Positions 55,104-63,015 of a stretch of DNA of 64,000 bases are shown one piece after another. A model generated the notes under the pieces. That model was not told the DNA's origin, ran no database searches, and worked only from the letters and a program-made list of their open reading frames with translations. Made by a program: the position numbers and the translations under genes. Position 1 is the first letter of the stretch. Each line of letters opens with the position of its first letter. Origin of the DNA: Acuticoccus sediminis (GTDB lineage: Bacteria > Pseudomonadota > Alphaproteobacteria > Rhizobiales > Amorphaceae); NCBI RefSeq assembly GCF_003258595.1, contig NZ_QHHQ01000004.1:620001-684000 (forward strand), given 5' to 3'.

Positions 55104-56465
55104 ATGATCGTCGGTCGACACGAAGCGGAGCGGCCGGCCCCGGTCCATTCCGTCCCCAAAGCGAAATCCGAAGACTTCCTCGCCCGCCTGTCGCGTGAAC
55201 ACGCCGCCTTCGCCGAGGCCAACGGCTTCGACGGGTCCGCGGGCCAGGTCCTCGCCCTCCCCGACGTGGCCGGACGCATCGCCATGGTGCTGGTCGGCAC
55301 CGGCGACGACAGCGACCCCTTCGCCGCGGCCGCCCTCGCGAGATTCCCCGGAGCCACCTTCGCGCTCGGCGAGAACTGGCGCGATCCGACGGCCGCCACC
55401 CTCGCCTTCCTCCTCGGCCTCTACCGCTACGACAGCTACAAGACGGTCCCCGAGCGCACGGCCAAGCTGGTCGCGCCGGAGGGGGTCGACGCGGTCGACG
55501 TGCGGCGCGTCGCCAGGGCCGTCTCGCTGACGCGCGACCTCATCAACACCCCCGCCAACGACCTCGGCCCGGCCGAGCTCGCCGACGCCGCGCAGGCGCT
55601 CGCGCGCGAGTACGCCGCGACGGTCGAGATCACCGACGGCGAGGACCTAGAGACCGGCTTCCCCATGATCGCGGCGGTGGGCGCGGCGTCGAACCGCCCG
55701 CCCCTCCTCATCGACATGACCTGGGGCGACGAGAGCGCGCCGAAGGTCACGCTGGTCGGCAAGGGCGTGGTGTTCGACACCGGCGGCCTCGACATCAAGC
55801 CGGCGAGCGCGATGCTCCTCATGAAGAAGGACATGGGCGGCGCGGCGCAGGCGCTCGGCCTCGCGCAGATGATCATGGACGCGGACCTGCCGATCCGGCT
55901 GCGCGTGCTGATCGGCGCGGCGGAGAACGCGATCGGCAGCGCCGCCTTCCGGCCCGGCGACGTCCTGCGCTCGCGCAAGGGCCTCTCGGTCGAGATCGGC
56001 AACACGGACGCGGAGGGCCGCCTCGTCCTCGCCGACGCCCTCACCTACGCCGACGCCGAGGCGCCGGAGCTCCTGATCGACTTCGCCACCCTCACCGGCG
56101 CCGCGCGCGTCGCCCTCGGCCCGGACCTGCCGGCGATGTTCACCCACGACGACGTGCTGGCGCAGGAGCTGACCGTCTCCGGCGAGGACGTACACGACCC
56201 GGTGTGGCGCCTGCCGCTCTGGCCGCGCTACGACAAGTGGCTCAAGTCCGAGATCGCGGACGTGAACCACATCTCCTCCCAGGCCTTCGCGGGGTCGATC
56301 ACGGCGGCGCTGTTCCTCAACCGCTTCGTGGCGGAGGCGCACTCCTACGTGCACTTCGACCTCTACGCCTGGAACGGCGAGGCACGGCCCGGCCGTCCGA
56401 AGGGCGGCGAGGCCCAGGCGATCCGCGCGCTCTACCACTGGCTGGCCGTCCGGTACGGCGCGTGA
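55104..56465 (+). CDS. M17 leucyl aminopeptidase family protein
   Basis: A 453-residue dinuclear-metal aminopeptidase. The catalytic half has GKGVVFDTGGLDIKPASAMLLMKKDMGGAAQALGLAQMI, and NTDAEGRLVLADALTYA, the M17 signature, with metal ligands in both. The N-terminal domain (residues 1-160) is divergent. It removes N-terminal residues from peptides in the cytoplasm. The ATG at 55104 gives a normal length. It overlaps the following NlpC/P60 gene by 4 bases, so the two are likely produced together; this pair is seen in many alphaproteobacteria (from general knowledge). Confidence 0.92.
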   Translation: MIVGRHEAERPAPVHSVPKAKSEDFLARLSREHAAFAEANGFDGSAGQVLALPDVAGRIAMVLVGTGDDSDPFAAAALARFPGATFALGENWRDPTAATLAFLLGLYRYDSYKTVPERTAKLVAPEGVDAVDVRRVARAVSLTRDLINTPANDLGPAELADAAQALAREYAATVEITDGEDLETGFPMIAAVGAASNRPPLLIDMTWGDESAPKVTLVGKGVVFDTGGLDIKPASAMLLMKKDMGGAAQALGLAQMIMDADLPIRLRVLIGAAENAIGSAAFRPGDVLRSRKGLSVEIGNTDAEGRLVLADALTYADAEAPELLIDFATLTGAARVALGPDLPAMFTHDDVLAQELTVSGEDVHDPVWRLPLWPRYDKWLKSEIADVNHISSQAFAGSITAALFLNRFVAEAHSYVHFDLYAWNGEARPGRPKGGEAQAIRALYHWLAVRYGA

Positions 56466-57334
56466 GCGACACGCTCGACGCCCGCCGCAACGCCGTCCGT
56501 CCCGACCTCGCCGACGCGGCTCTCAGGGGCCGCGTCGACGCGCAGCGCTTTGTCGCCGGCGAGCCGCGGGTGGTCGCCGCGCCGACGGTCGCGCTGCGCC
56601 GCCGCCCCGCCCCGGACGCCCCGGTCGACACCGAGCTTCTCTATGGCGAGCGGGTCAACGTCTTCGACCGCGACGGCGACTGGTGCTGGGTGCAGAGCAC
56701 GGCCGATTCCTACGTGGGCTACGTCGAGCACACCGCGCTGGCGCCCGAGGCGCCGCTGGAGGCCAAGCAGTCGCTCCACAAGGTCTCCGTCCCGCTGGCG
56801 CTCGTCTTCCCGGAACCCTCGATCAAGGTCTCCCCGGTGATGCGCCTCCCGATGGGCGCGGTCTTCCCGGCCGGCGACATGGAGCGGCACGGCAGCGAGA
56901 ACTTCCACAAGGCCGCAGCCGGCTACGTGCTGACGCAGCACTGCACGCTCGCGAACCGGGCGGCGCGCGACTGGGTCGCGGTGGCGGAGACGTTCGTCGG
57001 CACGCCGTACCTGTGGGGCGGCAAGTCGTGGCTCGGGATCGACTGCTCCGGCCTCGTGCAGCTCGCACTGCAGATGGCCGGCCGGATCGCTCCGCGCGAC
57101 AGCGACATGCAGGCGGCCGAACTCGGCGAGATGCTGCCGCACGACCCGCTTCCGGACCTCGAACGCGGCGACCTCGTCTTCTGGCGCGGCCATGTCGGCA
57201 TCATGCTGGACGAGTGTCGCCTGCTGCACGCGAACGGCTACCACCACCGCACCGCGATCGAGCCGCTATCGGAGACGATCGCGCGCCTCAACGCGCTCGG
57301 CCTCCTCCCGACCCGCTACCGCCGCATCCCCTGA
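56462..57334 (+). CDS. NlpC/P60 family peptidase with SH3-like domain
   Basis: A 290-residue protein starting at GTG 56462. The N-terminal part (residues 30-135) holds two SH3-like units (TELLYGERVNVFDRDGDWCWVQSTADSYVGYVEHTAL and a second). The C-terminal NlpC/P60 domain has the catalytic Cys195 in GIDCSGLVQLALQ, the histidine in WRGHVGIML, and another in LLHANGYHHRT. No signal peptide is visible, so it would work in the cytoplasm, probably on murein peptides during recycling, alongside the M17 aminopeptidase that overlaps it upstream. Confidence 0.9.
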   Translation: MSDTLDARRNAVRPDLADAALRGRVDAQRFVAGEPRVVAAPTVALRRRPAPDAPVDTELLYGERVNVFDRDGDWCWVQSTADSYVGYVEHTALAPEAPLEAKQSLHKVSVPLALVFPEPSIKVSPVMRLPMGAVFPAGDMERHGSENFHKAAAGYVLTQHCTLANRAARDWVAVAETFVGTPYLWGGKSWLGIDCSGLVQLALQMAGRIAPRDSDMQAAELGEMLPHDPLPDLERGDLVFWRGHVGIMLDECRLLHANGYHHRTAIEPLSETIARLNALGLLPTRYRRIP

Positions 57335-57360
57335 CCCGCGCCGACCGGCGGTCCCCGGCG

Positions 57361-57400
57361 TGTTCCCTGGTGACGCCCCGATGTCCCCGGGTGACGCCCG
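57361..57400. repeat. Short direct repeat in the NlpC/enoyl-CoA hydratase gap
   Basis: TGTTCCCTGGTGACGCCCC (57361-57379) is followed 21 bases later by TGTCCCCGGGTGACGCCCG (57382-57400), three mismatches in 19. It has no clear role. Confidence 0.45.
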
Positions 57401-57505
57401 TGCCCTTCGGCGCCGGCCCGACGGCACGGTTGCGCCGGCACCTGCAACAACCTAAGCCCTGCAAGCGCCCGGCATGGCGGGCGGATGGAATTCGAAAGGC
57501 TGACG

Positions 57506-58294
57506 ATGTCCGAGATGCCCCACGTCGACGTGTCCCGCGATGGCGCGGTCGTGACCGCGACGCTCGTGAACCCGGCGCGGCGCAACGCGATCTCGCTCGG
57601 AATGTGGCGCGAGCTTGAGGACTTCGCGGTCTCGGTGAGCGCCGACGCGGACGTGCGGGCGGTGATCTTCCGCGGCGCGGGCGAGGTGTTCTCGGCCGGG
57701 GCGGACATCACCGGCTTCGCCGACGACCGCTCGGACGCCGCCAATGCGCGCGTCTACGACGACCAGCTCGAGCTGTCCTGCCGGGCGATCGAGGCGATCC
57801 GCCAGCCGACGGTGGCGCGGCTCGAGGGCCCGGTGGTCGGGGCCGGCGCGGCGCTGGCGCTGTCGTGCGACGTGCGGGTGGCGACGGAGGACGCGTTCTT
57901 CATGGTCCCGGCGGCCCGTCTCGGCCTCGGGTACGACCCGCGCGGGGTGGCGCGGCTCATCCGGATCTTCGGTGAATCGATGGCGCGGTGGATCATGCTG
58001 ACGGCCGGCCGCCTGCCGGTTCAGCGCGCCTTCGTGATGGGCGCGGTCCACGAGGTTCTGTCGGACGAGGAGGTGGACGACGCGCTGGAGCGTCTGGTCG
58101 CCCGTCTGGCGGAGAATGCGCCGCTCAGCCTGGCGGCGGCGAAGGTGGCGGTCCGCGCAGTGGCGGACGGGGCCGAGCCGACCCTGATGGAGGAGGCGTG
58201 GCGCCTCGTCGATGCCGCCGATGCGAGCGACGACTACGTGGAGGGCCGCGCAGCGTTCGCCGAGAAACGGGCCCCTCACTTCGAGGGCCGTTAG
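57506..58294 (+). CDS. Enoyl-CoA hydratase/isomerase family protein
   Basis: A 262-residue crotonase-fold protein. The oxyanion loops are in NPARRNAISLGMWREL, FSAGADITGFADD, and the central EGPVVGAGAALALSCDVRVATEDAFFMVPAARLGLGYDP block; the usual acidic residues of true hydratases are not all evident, so isomerase, hydrolase or decarboxylase activity is also possible. Two starts are possible: the ATG at 57506 has AAAGG 7 bases upstream, while an in-frame ATG at 57485 adds 7 residues with a weaker site. No beta-oxidation genes are adjacent. Confidence 0.88.
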   Translation: MSEMPHVDVSRDGAVVTATLVNPARRNAISLGMWRELEDFAVSVSADADVRAVIFRGAGEVFSAGADITGFADDRSDAANARVYDDQLELSCRAIEAIRQPTVARLEGPVVGAGAALALSCDVRVATEDAFFMVPAARLGLGYDPRGVARLIRIFGESMARWIMLTAGRLPVQRAFVMGAVHEVLSDEEVDDALERLVARLAENAPLSLAAAKVAVRAVADGAEPTLMEEAWRLVDAADASDDYVEGRAAFAEKRAPHFEGR

Positions 58295-58329
58295 TCAGCG
58301 ACCGGCGCGGCCGTCCCCGTATGCGGCTT

Positions 58330-58587
58330 TCAGCGGCCGTACCGGCGGTCGGCGATCCGCTTGTTGCGGACGACGACGGCAGCGTTCTCCTCGAGCGGAA
58401 GGGACATGCCCCAGTAGATGTCGGCGCGGGTCAGGCCGATGTCCTCGAGGACGTGATGGTCGAGGTTCAGCATCCGCGCGAACGCGGCGCGACGGCGACG
58501 GATCGTGTAGGCGTGACGCAGCTTCTGCGCGATCGCCCCGAGGATGGACGTGCCGCGCGAGCGGGCCACGGTCGTGTTGGTCGTCAT
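58330..58587 (-). CDS. DUF1127 domain-containing small protein
   Basis: An 85-residue protein. The C-terminal half has RRRAAFARMLNLDHHVLEDIGLTRADIYWG, the DUF1127 pattern with the conserved arginine-rich stretch before it (LRHAYTIRRRR). In alphaproteobacteria such small proteins are linked to stress, RNA turnover and phosphate or redox adaptation in a few characterised cases; the role here is unknown. A perfect AGGAGG lies 6 bases before the ATG at 58587. Confidence 0.88.
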   Translation of the reverse strand: MTTNTTVARSRGTSILGAIAQKLRHAYTIRRRRAAFARMLNLDHHVLEDIGLTRADIYWGMSLPLEENAAVVVRNKRIADRRYGR

Positions 58588-58734
58588 GGTTGGCCTCCTA
58601 ACGGCGCAAGAAGCTGCCCGTGGCCAGGCGGGAATCGCCTGTCCAGGGACAGCACTTTTTCGATGGTTCAGAGCAGCGGGTCGGGTCCGCAGGAGAGGAC
58701 CGGCTGGTGACTTGAACCGTAGATGGGCTCGCTC

Positions 58735-58752
58735 TCGTTCGTAGTCGAACGA
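58735..58752. promoter_or_regulatory. Palindrome upstream of the DUF1127 gene
   Basis: TCGTTCG (58735-58741) and CGAACGA (58746-58752) form a 7-base dyad with a 4-base loop about 150 bases before the DUF1127 start. The 284-base gap around it also has AT-rich stretches (TTGTTTTGATGGG, CAACAAAAAAAC) that fit a promoter in the minus direction, and the small stem CTGTC/GACAG followed by five Ts at 58639-58659 in the plus direction. Confidence 0.35.
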
Positions 58753-58871
58753 ATTGTTTTGATGGGTCCCAACAAAAAAACTGAACGTTCGAAGGGCACT
58801 GCCTGCCCGCCTTCTGGGCACCGCCCGCGGACGAGGGCGGGCCGCAGAACCCCCGTCCGGCGGCGGTTCGC

Positions 58872-59138
58872 TCAGAACCCGGTGGCGATCCTCGAATAGA
58901 TCTCCTCGGTCATGGCGTAGATATGCGCACCGATGAAGCTCGCGGAGAGGGCCGCGACGACGAGGATGGCGATGATCTTCGGGATGAAGGTCAGCGTCAT
59001 CTCCTGCACCTGCGTCAGGGCCTGGAGCAGCGAGATGGTGACACCGACGACCATCGCCACCGCCACCACGGGCGATGACGCGATGAGGACGGTGAAGATC
59101 GCCTGCTGGACGATGTCGATGGCGTCGACCTCGGTCAT
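58872..59138 (-). CDS. fliQ: Flagellar biosynthetic protein FliQ
   Basis: An 88-residue membrane protein with two long hydrophobic segments (AIFTVLIASSPVVAVAMVVGVTISLLQALTQVQEMTLTFIPKIIAILVVAALSASFIG), the compact FliQ layout of the flagellar type III export gate. The VGVTISLLQALTQVQEMTLTFIPKI block is highly conserved. It follows flgD after 2 bases. In typical Rhizobiales order flhA would come next, but here the cluster ends and a DUF1127 gene follows. Confidence 0.95.
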   Translation of the reverse strand: MTEVDAIDIVQQAIFTVLIASSPVVAVAMVVGVTISLLQALTQVQEMTLTFIPKIIAILVVAALSASFIGAHIYAMTEEIYSRIATGF

Positions 59139-59140
59139 GG

Positions 59141-59560
59141 TCAGCTGATCGTCGCGCCGGCGCCGACGGGCGCGGTGGTGCCGTCCTCGAAGACCACCGT
59201 CATGCCGGACGAGGTGACCTGCACCTCGCTCACGACGCCGGACTGCCCCTCCGCCGTCGTCACGGTCCGGCCGATCATCGCGCCGGCGTCGCCGAGGGCC
59301 TGCGCGGTCAGCACGGCGTCGAGGCGCTGGTTGGTCATGATGTTCTGCTCGACGTTCGAGAACGTGGCGAGCTGGGCGATGTACTCGGTGTCGTCCATCG
59401 GGTTGAGCGGGTCCTGGTGCTGCATCTGCGTCACCAGGAGCTGCAGGAAGGAATCGTAGTCCATCGACGACGCGCTGGTGGGCGTGAAGCCTTCGGTCGC
59501 GGTGGTGGTCGTCGTGGCGCCGGGCGGCGGGGTCGCGGGCACCGAGGTGACGGAATACAT
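59141..59560 (-). CDS. flgD: Flagellar hook assembly protein FlgD (short form)
   Basis: A 139-residue hook-cap protein, shorter than enterobacterial FlgD (about 220-230) but usual for Rhizobiales. The conserved SSMDYDSFLQLLVTQMQHQDPLNPMDDTEYIAQLATFSNVEQ block is present, after a Thr/Pro-rich lead, and the C-terminus keeps only one beta-rich unit (MIGRTVTTAEGQSGVVSEVQV). It caps the growing hook and guides FlgE assembly. Confidence 0.94.
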   Translation of the reverse strand: MYSVTSVPATPPPGATTTTTATEGFTPTSASSMDYDSFLQLLVTQMQHQDPLNPMDDTEYIAQLATFSNVEQNIMTNQRLDAVLTAQALGDAGAMIGRTVTTAEGQSGVVSEVQVTSSGMTVVFEDGTTAPVGAGATIS

Positions 59561-59612
59561 CGCATCGCTCCTTGGTCGCCGACCGTCGATGGTCGGGTCC
59601 GGTGGTGGCGGA

Positions 59613-60221
59613 TCAGTGGGACGGAAGGTTCGCGGCGGCGGCCCGGCGCGGCTCGCCGGCGGTTGCGAGCGCGGCGTCGCCGACCACGCCCTGGCTCCGC
59701 GCCGTCGTGGCGTCGGTCAGCGGCTTGGTCGCCTCCGCCAGCGGCTTCGGGCGCTCCGGCGCGGGCGCCAGGACGGTCCCGGCGAGGACGTCTGCCTCCT
59801 CCGCGAAGAGGCCGCGCAGGGTCTTCAGGGCATGGAAGGGCCGTTCGGCCATCACCTGCCGCATCGCCTCCTGGATGCCGGCCTTCAGCGCCGGAGAGCG
59901 GAAGATCGAGGCGACGTCCGCCGCCATCGCCTCGAAGAGCGTACGGCTCGCGGCCGCGTTGGCCGGATCCATCAGCATCGCCTGCACGGCGAAATAGAGC
60001 TGCCGGATCGGCGTCTTGGTGTCGTCCACCTGGAGGACGTGGTTCTCCAGCAGGAAGGTCGCGTCGTTCAGGAGCTCCAGCGTCACCTTGCGATCGACGC
60101 GCAGGACCGCCCCGTTGAGGAACAATCGCTCACCCGCGCGCAGCGAGATGTGCATGGGACGGGGGCTCTCGCGCCGGCCCTCGTCGGCCTGCGGGGAGCG
60201 TCGAGTGGTCGAGGCGTTCAT
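59613..60221 (-). CDS. flbT: Flagellar biosynthesis repressor FlbT
   Basis: A 202-residue protein. The core MHISLRAGERLFLNGAVLRVDRKVTLELLNDATFLLENHVLQVDDTKTPIRQLYFAVQAMLMDPANA is diagnostic of FlbT, an RNA-binding post-transcriptional controller of flagellin in Caulobacter and rhizobia. I take the ATG at 60221, which overlaps the flaF stop as ATGA and adds 22 N-terminal residues. The internal ATG at 60155 matches the usual family start, so either may be used. The C-terminus has an extra 55 residues rich in Ala/Thr/Pro. Confidence 0.9.
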   Translation of the reverse strand: MNASTTRRSPQADEGRRESPRPMHISLRAGERLFLNGAVLRVDRKVTLELLNDATFLLENHVLQVDDTKTPIRQLYFAVQAMLMDPANAAASRTLFEAMAADVASIFRSPALKAGIQEAMRQVMAERPFHALKTLRGLFAEEADVLAGTVLAPAPERPKPLAEATKPLTDATTARSQGVVGDAALATAGEPRRAAAANLPSH

Positions 60222-60568
60222 GTGGCCAGTCCTTCGCGCACGGTTCTGTTGATATCGATGACGGGGGTCCAATCGGACTTGTGGCCTCCAAGGATCGCGT
60301 CGGTCTCGCGGATGACCCAAAGGCCGATGGAGATGAGGTTCGCCTTGAGCTCCTCCGAGAGGTCGTTGGCAGGCTGTGACAGATCCTTGATGAGGAAGCC
60401 CCAGAGGGTCTGCACGTGGCGGGCGGCGTCTCGCGTGCGGTCGAAGCTGTCGGGCTCGGCGCGGGCCGCTTCCATGAGGGCGATGCCGATATCGAAGGCC
60501 TCGCACTCCTGCTCGCGGCCGACGGCGCTGGAGCCCATCGTCACGTCCGCATAGATACTCGCCGTCAA
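60218..60568 (-). CDS. flaF: Flagellar biosynthesis regulator FlaF
   Basis: A 116-residue protein with the FlaF pattern: REQECEAFDIGIALMEAARAEP, ALRHVQTLW-like AARHVQTLWGFLIKDLSQPANDLSEELKANLISIGLWVIRETDAI. FlaF is needed for flagellin secretion and works against FlbT in several alphaproteobacteria. It overlaps flbT by 4 bases and lies 14 bases after flgL. Confidence 0.94.
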   Translation of the reverse strand: MTASIYADVTMGSSAVGREQECEAFDIGIALMEAARAEPDSFDRTRDAARHVQTLWGFLIKDLSQPANDLSEELKANLISIGLWVIRETDAILGGHKSDWTPVIDINRTVREGLAT

Positions 60569-60582
60569 AGCAGGCTCTCCTT

Positions 60583-61620
60583 TTAGGCGTAGTTGAGGAT
60601 GGACAGCCGCGAGAGCTGGTTGGTGAGCGCGTAGCTCATCTCGATCTGCGTCGTGATGAGGTCGATGCGCACCTTGGCATCCACCGGGTCGGCCCCTTCG
60701 AGGTCGGCGGTCTTCTGGGTGAGGATGTCCCGCGCGAGGCTCATGCGCTCGTTGGCATGGGTGATCGCGTTCTCGGCGAAGCCCAGCATCGACTTGAGGC
60801 TGACGACGTCGGTGATCGCCGTGCCCATGATGATGCGCGCCTCGGAGACGATCGTGTTGCGCACCTCCTGATTGAAGGAGGAGAAGTCCATCCCGGCGAT
60901 CATCGCGAAGGCTTTGGCCATGGTGCGCATGGCGTCCTCGTTGGCGGTCACGGACGACACGATCCGCTCCGACGGCGCGATGCGGCTCACCATCCGGTCG
61001 GACGAGGCGCTCGACCAGTTGGTCGTCCAGGCGCCGATATCGAACTCGGCGGCGAACTCGTTGGCGAGGAAGTCCTGCATGTCGGCGACCGTGATCGACG
61101 CAGCGGCGGGATCACCGACGGGGAAGCCGAACTTCGCCTGGAACGCCGCCTCGATCGCCGCCTTCGGACCGTCGTCGAAGCGCTCCATCGGGGTGACGTC
61201 GCTGCGCTGGCCGCCGAAGAGGTAGGAGCCGCCGTCGGAGGCGTTCAGTCGGTCGGCGAAGCGGTCGAGGTAGGAATCGGCCTGGATCTCCAGCGTGGTG
61301 GCGGCGGCGTTGCCGGGCGGCAGCGCGACCATGGACGCCAGCATCTCCGAGGCGATGGTCTCGAGGTCGGCAAGCGCGGTCTGCGTCTGCTCGAGGCGGG
61401 CCGTGGCCGAGCCGTTCGCGATCAGCAGCGTCTCCACCAGGCCGAGGTCCATGCGCGTCGACACCGTGCGCCCGGTGTCCGCCCCCAGGGCGAGTCCGAC
61501 GTCGGCGTGCCGCTGGGTGGCGATCTCGATCGTCCGGTCCGCCAGCTCGGACTGCAGACGGACGATTTCCGAGCGCGGCGCGTTGCGAAGGGCCGCCGTC
61601 GACACGTAGTTCGTTTGCAT
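60583..61620 (-). CDS. flgL: Flagellar hook-associated protein FlgL family
   Basis: A 345-residue flagellin-like junction protein. The N-terminus (YVSTAALRNAPRSEIVRLQSELADRTIEIATQRHADVGLALG) and the C-terminus (DLEGADPVDAKVRIDLITTQIEMSYALTNQLSRLSILNY) form the paired coiled-coil ends of this family. It joins hook-filament junction and filament. Its start overlaps the flgK stop by one base. Confidence 0.92.
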   Translation of the reverse strand: MQTNYVSTAALRNAPRSEIVRLQSELADRTIEIATQRHADVGLALGADTGRTVSTRMDLGLVETLLIANGSATARLEQTQTALADLETIASEMLASMVALPPGNAAATTLEIQADSYLDRFADRLNASDGGSYLFGGQRSDVTPMERFDDGPKAAIEAAFQAKFGFPVGDPAAASITVADMQDFLANEFAAEFDIGAWTTNWSSASSDRMVSRIAPSERIVSSVTANEDAMRTMAKAFAMIAGMDFSSFNQEVRNTIVSEARIIMGTAITDVVSLKSMLGFAENAITHANERMSLARDILTQKTADLEGADPVDAKVRIDLITTQIEMSYALTNQLSRLSILNYA

Positions 61621-63005
61621 CAGAAGATCCTCAGAAGCTCGTCGAACATTTCGTCGATGAGCGTGATCAGCCGCGACGAGGCGGCGAAGCTGCGCTCGAT
61701 GGCGAGTTGCTGGGCATACTCGTCATCCAGGTTGATGCCGGTGACCCGGGACAGGGCGTCCGACGCTCCGGTGAGGATGGAGCGCTCGCGCGTCGCGAGG
61801 TCGGTCGCCTCGAGGCGGATCTTCTCGATGAAGCCGACCGACTCGGTGGCGAAGTCCTGGATCGTGGTCTCGCCGGAGAGCTGCGCGTCGGCGTCCCACA
61901 GGCGCAGGTCCGCAAACGCCTCGCCGATCGCCATCAGCCGGTCCGAGTAGGCCGCGAGGCCGCTCGGGTTGCCGCTCCCGTCGCGCAGGTTCTCCACCGA
62001 GCCCCCCTGCAGCGGGTCGACGTCGGCGGCGACCGCGATGGTGCCCGCGTAATCTGGCCCGCCGCTGGTGACGAAGAGGCTGCCGCTCGTGTCGGAGAAG
62101 ATCTCCTCGAGCGCGCGGGCCATCTCGTCGATCTGCAGGCGGTAGGTCGGTGCCACCTCGTCTCGCACGCGCGACTGGCCGACGATCAGACCGTTCTGCA
62201 GCGGCATCGTCGCGTCGGGCCCGGTCACTGGCATGCCGTCGATGAGGACGATGCCGCCCTGGGTGTCGACGGTGTAGACCGGGGTGCGGGTGAACTCGAC
62301 CGTGCGCGGGGACTGGTCGTAGAGGGTGATGCCGCTGTCGGTGAAGAGAGCCATGTCGCCCCCGTCCCGGCGCAGCACGGTCACGCCCATGTAGATCGAC
62401 AGCTCCGCGATGATCGCGTCGCGCCGGTCCTCGTCCATCGTCGGGTCCTGGCCGAGCGACATCGCCTTGCGGACGGCGTCGTTGGCGTCGTCGAAGTCCT
62501 GCAGCAGGCGGTTGGCCTCGGTGACCGAGTTGGAAAGCTCGCGGTCGGCCTGCTCGCGCAGCAGGTTGAGCTCGCTCGCCGCGCGGTTCAGCGCGTTGGC
62601 GAGATTGCGGGCCGCCTCGATGGAGGCCTGGCCGAACAACGGATCGTCCGGCGCGTTGGCGTAGTCGGCGACGGCATGCTCCAGCTTGCCGATCAGCGCG
62701 GCGACGGAGGTGTCGTCCTCCGGGTCGCCCACCGTGTCGGCAAGGACCAGCATGTGCTCAAGGACGGCGTCGGCCTCCGCCGTGCGGCTGGTCGCCGTGA
62801 TCATGCGGGTGAAGAGCGCGATGTCCTCGGCGCGGCGCACGCTGGTGACGTGGACGCCGCCGTCGATGGTGGTGGTGAGCCCGGCGTTCGCCCGCGAGCG
62901 GGTCGGGTCGCCGGCCGCCGCGACGTTGCGGCTCGAAAGCGCGATTTGCTGCTGCGCGACGATCAGCGACTGCCGCGCGACGTTGGCTGCAACGTCGAGG
63001 CTCAT
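61620..63005 (-). CDS. flgK: Flagellar hook-associated protein FlgK
   Basis: A 461-residue junction protein. The N-terminal ANVARQSLIVAQQQIALSSRNVAAAGDPTRSRA segment and the C-terminal RSILTGASDALSRVTGINLDDEYAQQLAIERSFAASSRLITLIDEMFDELLRI, which ends the family, are both intact. It is the first of two hook-associated proteins between hook and filament. It is 10 bases after the flgE stop and overlaps flgL by 1 base. Confidence 0.94.
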   Translation of the reverse strand: MSLDVAANVARQSLIVAQQQIALSSRNVAAAGDPTRSRANAGLTTTIDGGVHVTSVRRAEDIALFTRMITATSRTAEADAVLEHMLVLADTVGDPEDDTSVAALIGKLEHAVADYANAPDDPLFGQASIEAARNLANALNRAASELNLLREQADRELSNSVTEANRLLQDFDDANDAVRKAMSLGQDPTMDEDRRDAIIAELSIYMGVTVLRRDGGDMALFTDSGITLYDQSPRTVEFTRTPVYTVDTQGGIVLIDGMPVTGPDATMPLQNGLIVGQSRVRDEVAPTYRLQIDEMARALEEIFSDTSGSLFVTSGGPDYAGTIAVAADVDPLQGGSVENLRDGSGNPSGLAAYSDRLMAIGEAFADLRLWDADAQLSGETTIQDFATESVGFIEKIRLEATDLATRERSILTGASDALSRVTGINLDDEYAQQLAIERSFAASSRLITLIDEMFDELLRIF

Positions 63006-63015
63006 GCCGGGTCCC

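Noticed and set aside
58639-58659. Intrinsic terminator after enoyl-CoA hydratase
   Set aside because: The 5-base stem plus T-run is real but lies about 340 bases beyond the stop and beyond the DUF1127 gene on the other strand, so I did not list it as that gene's terminator.
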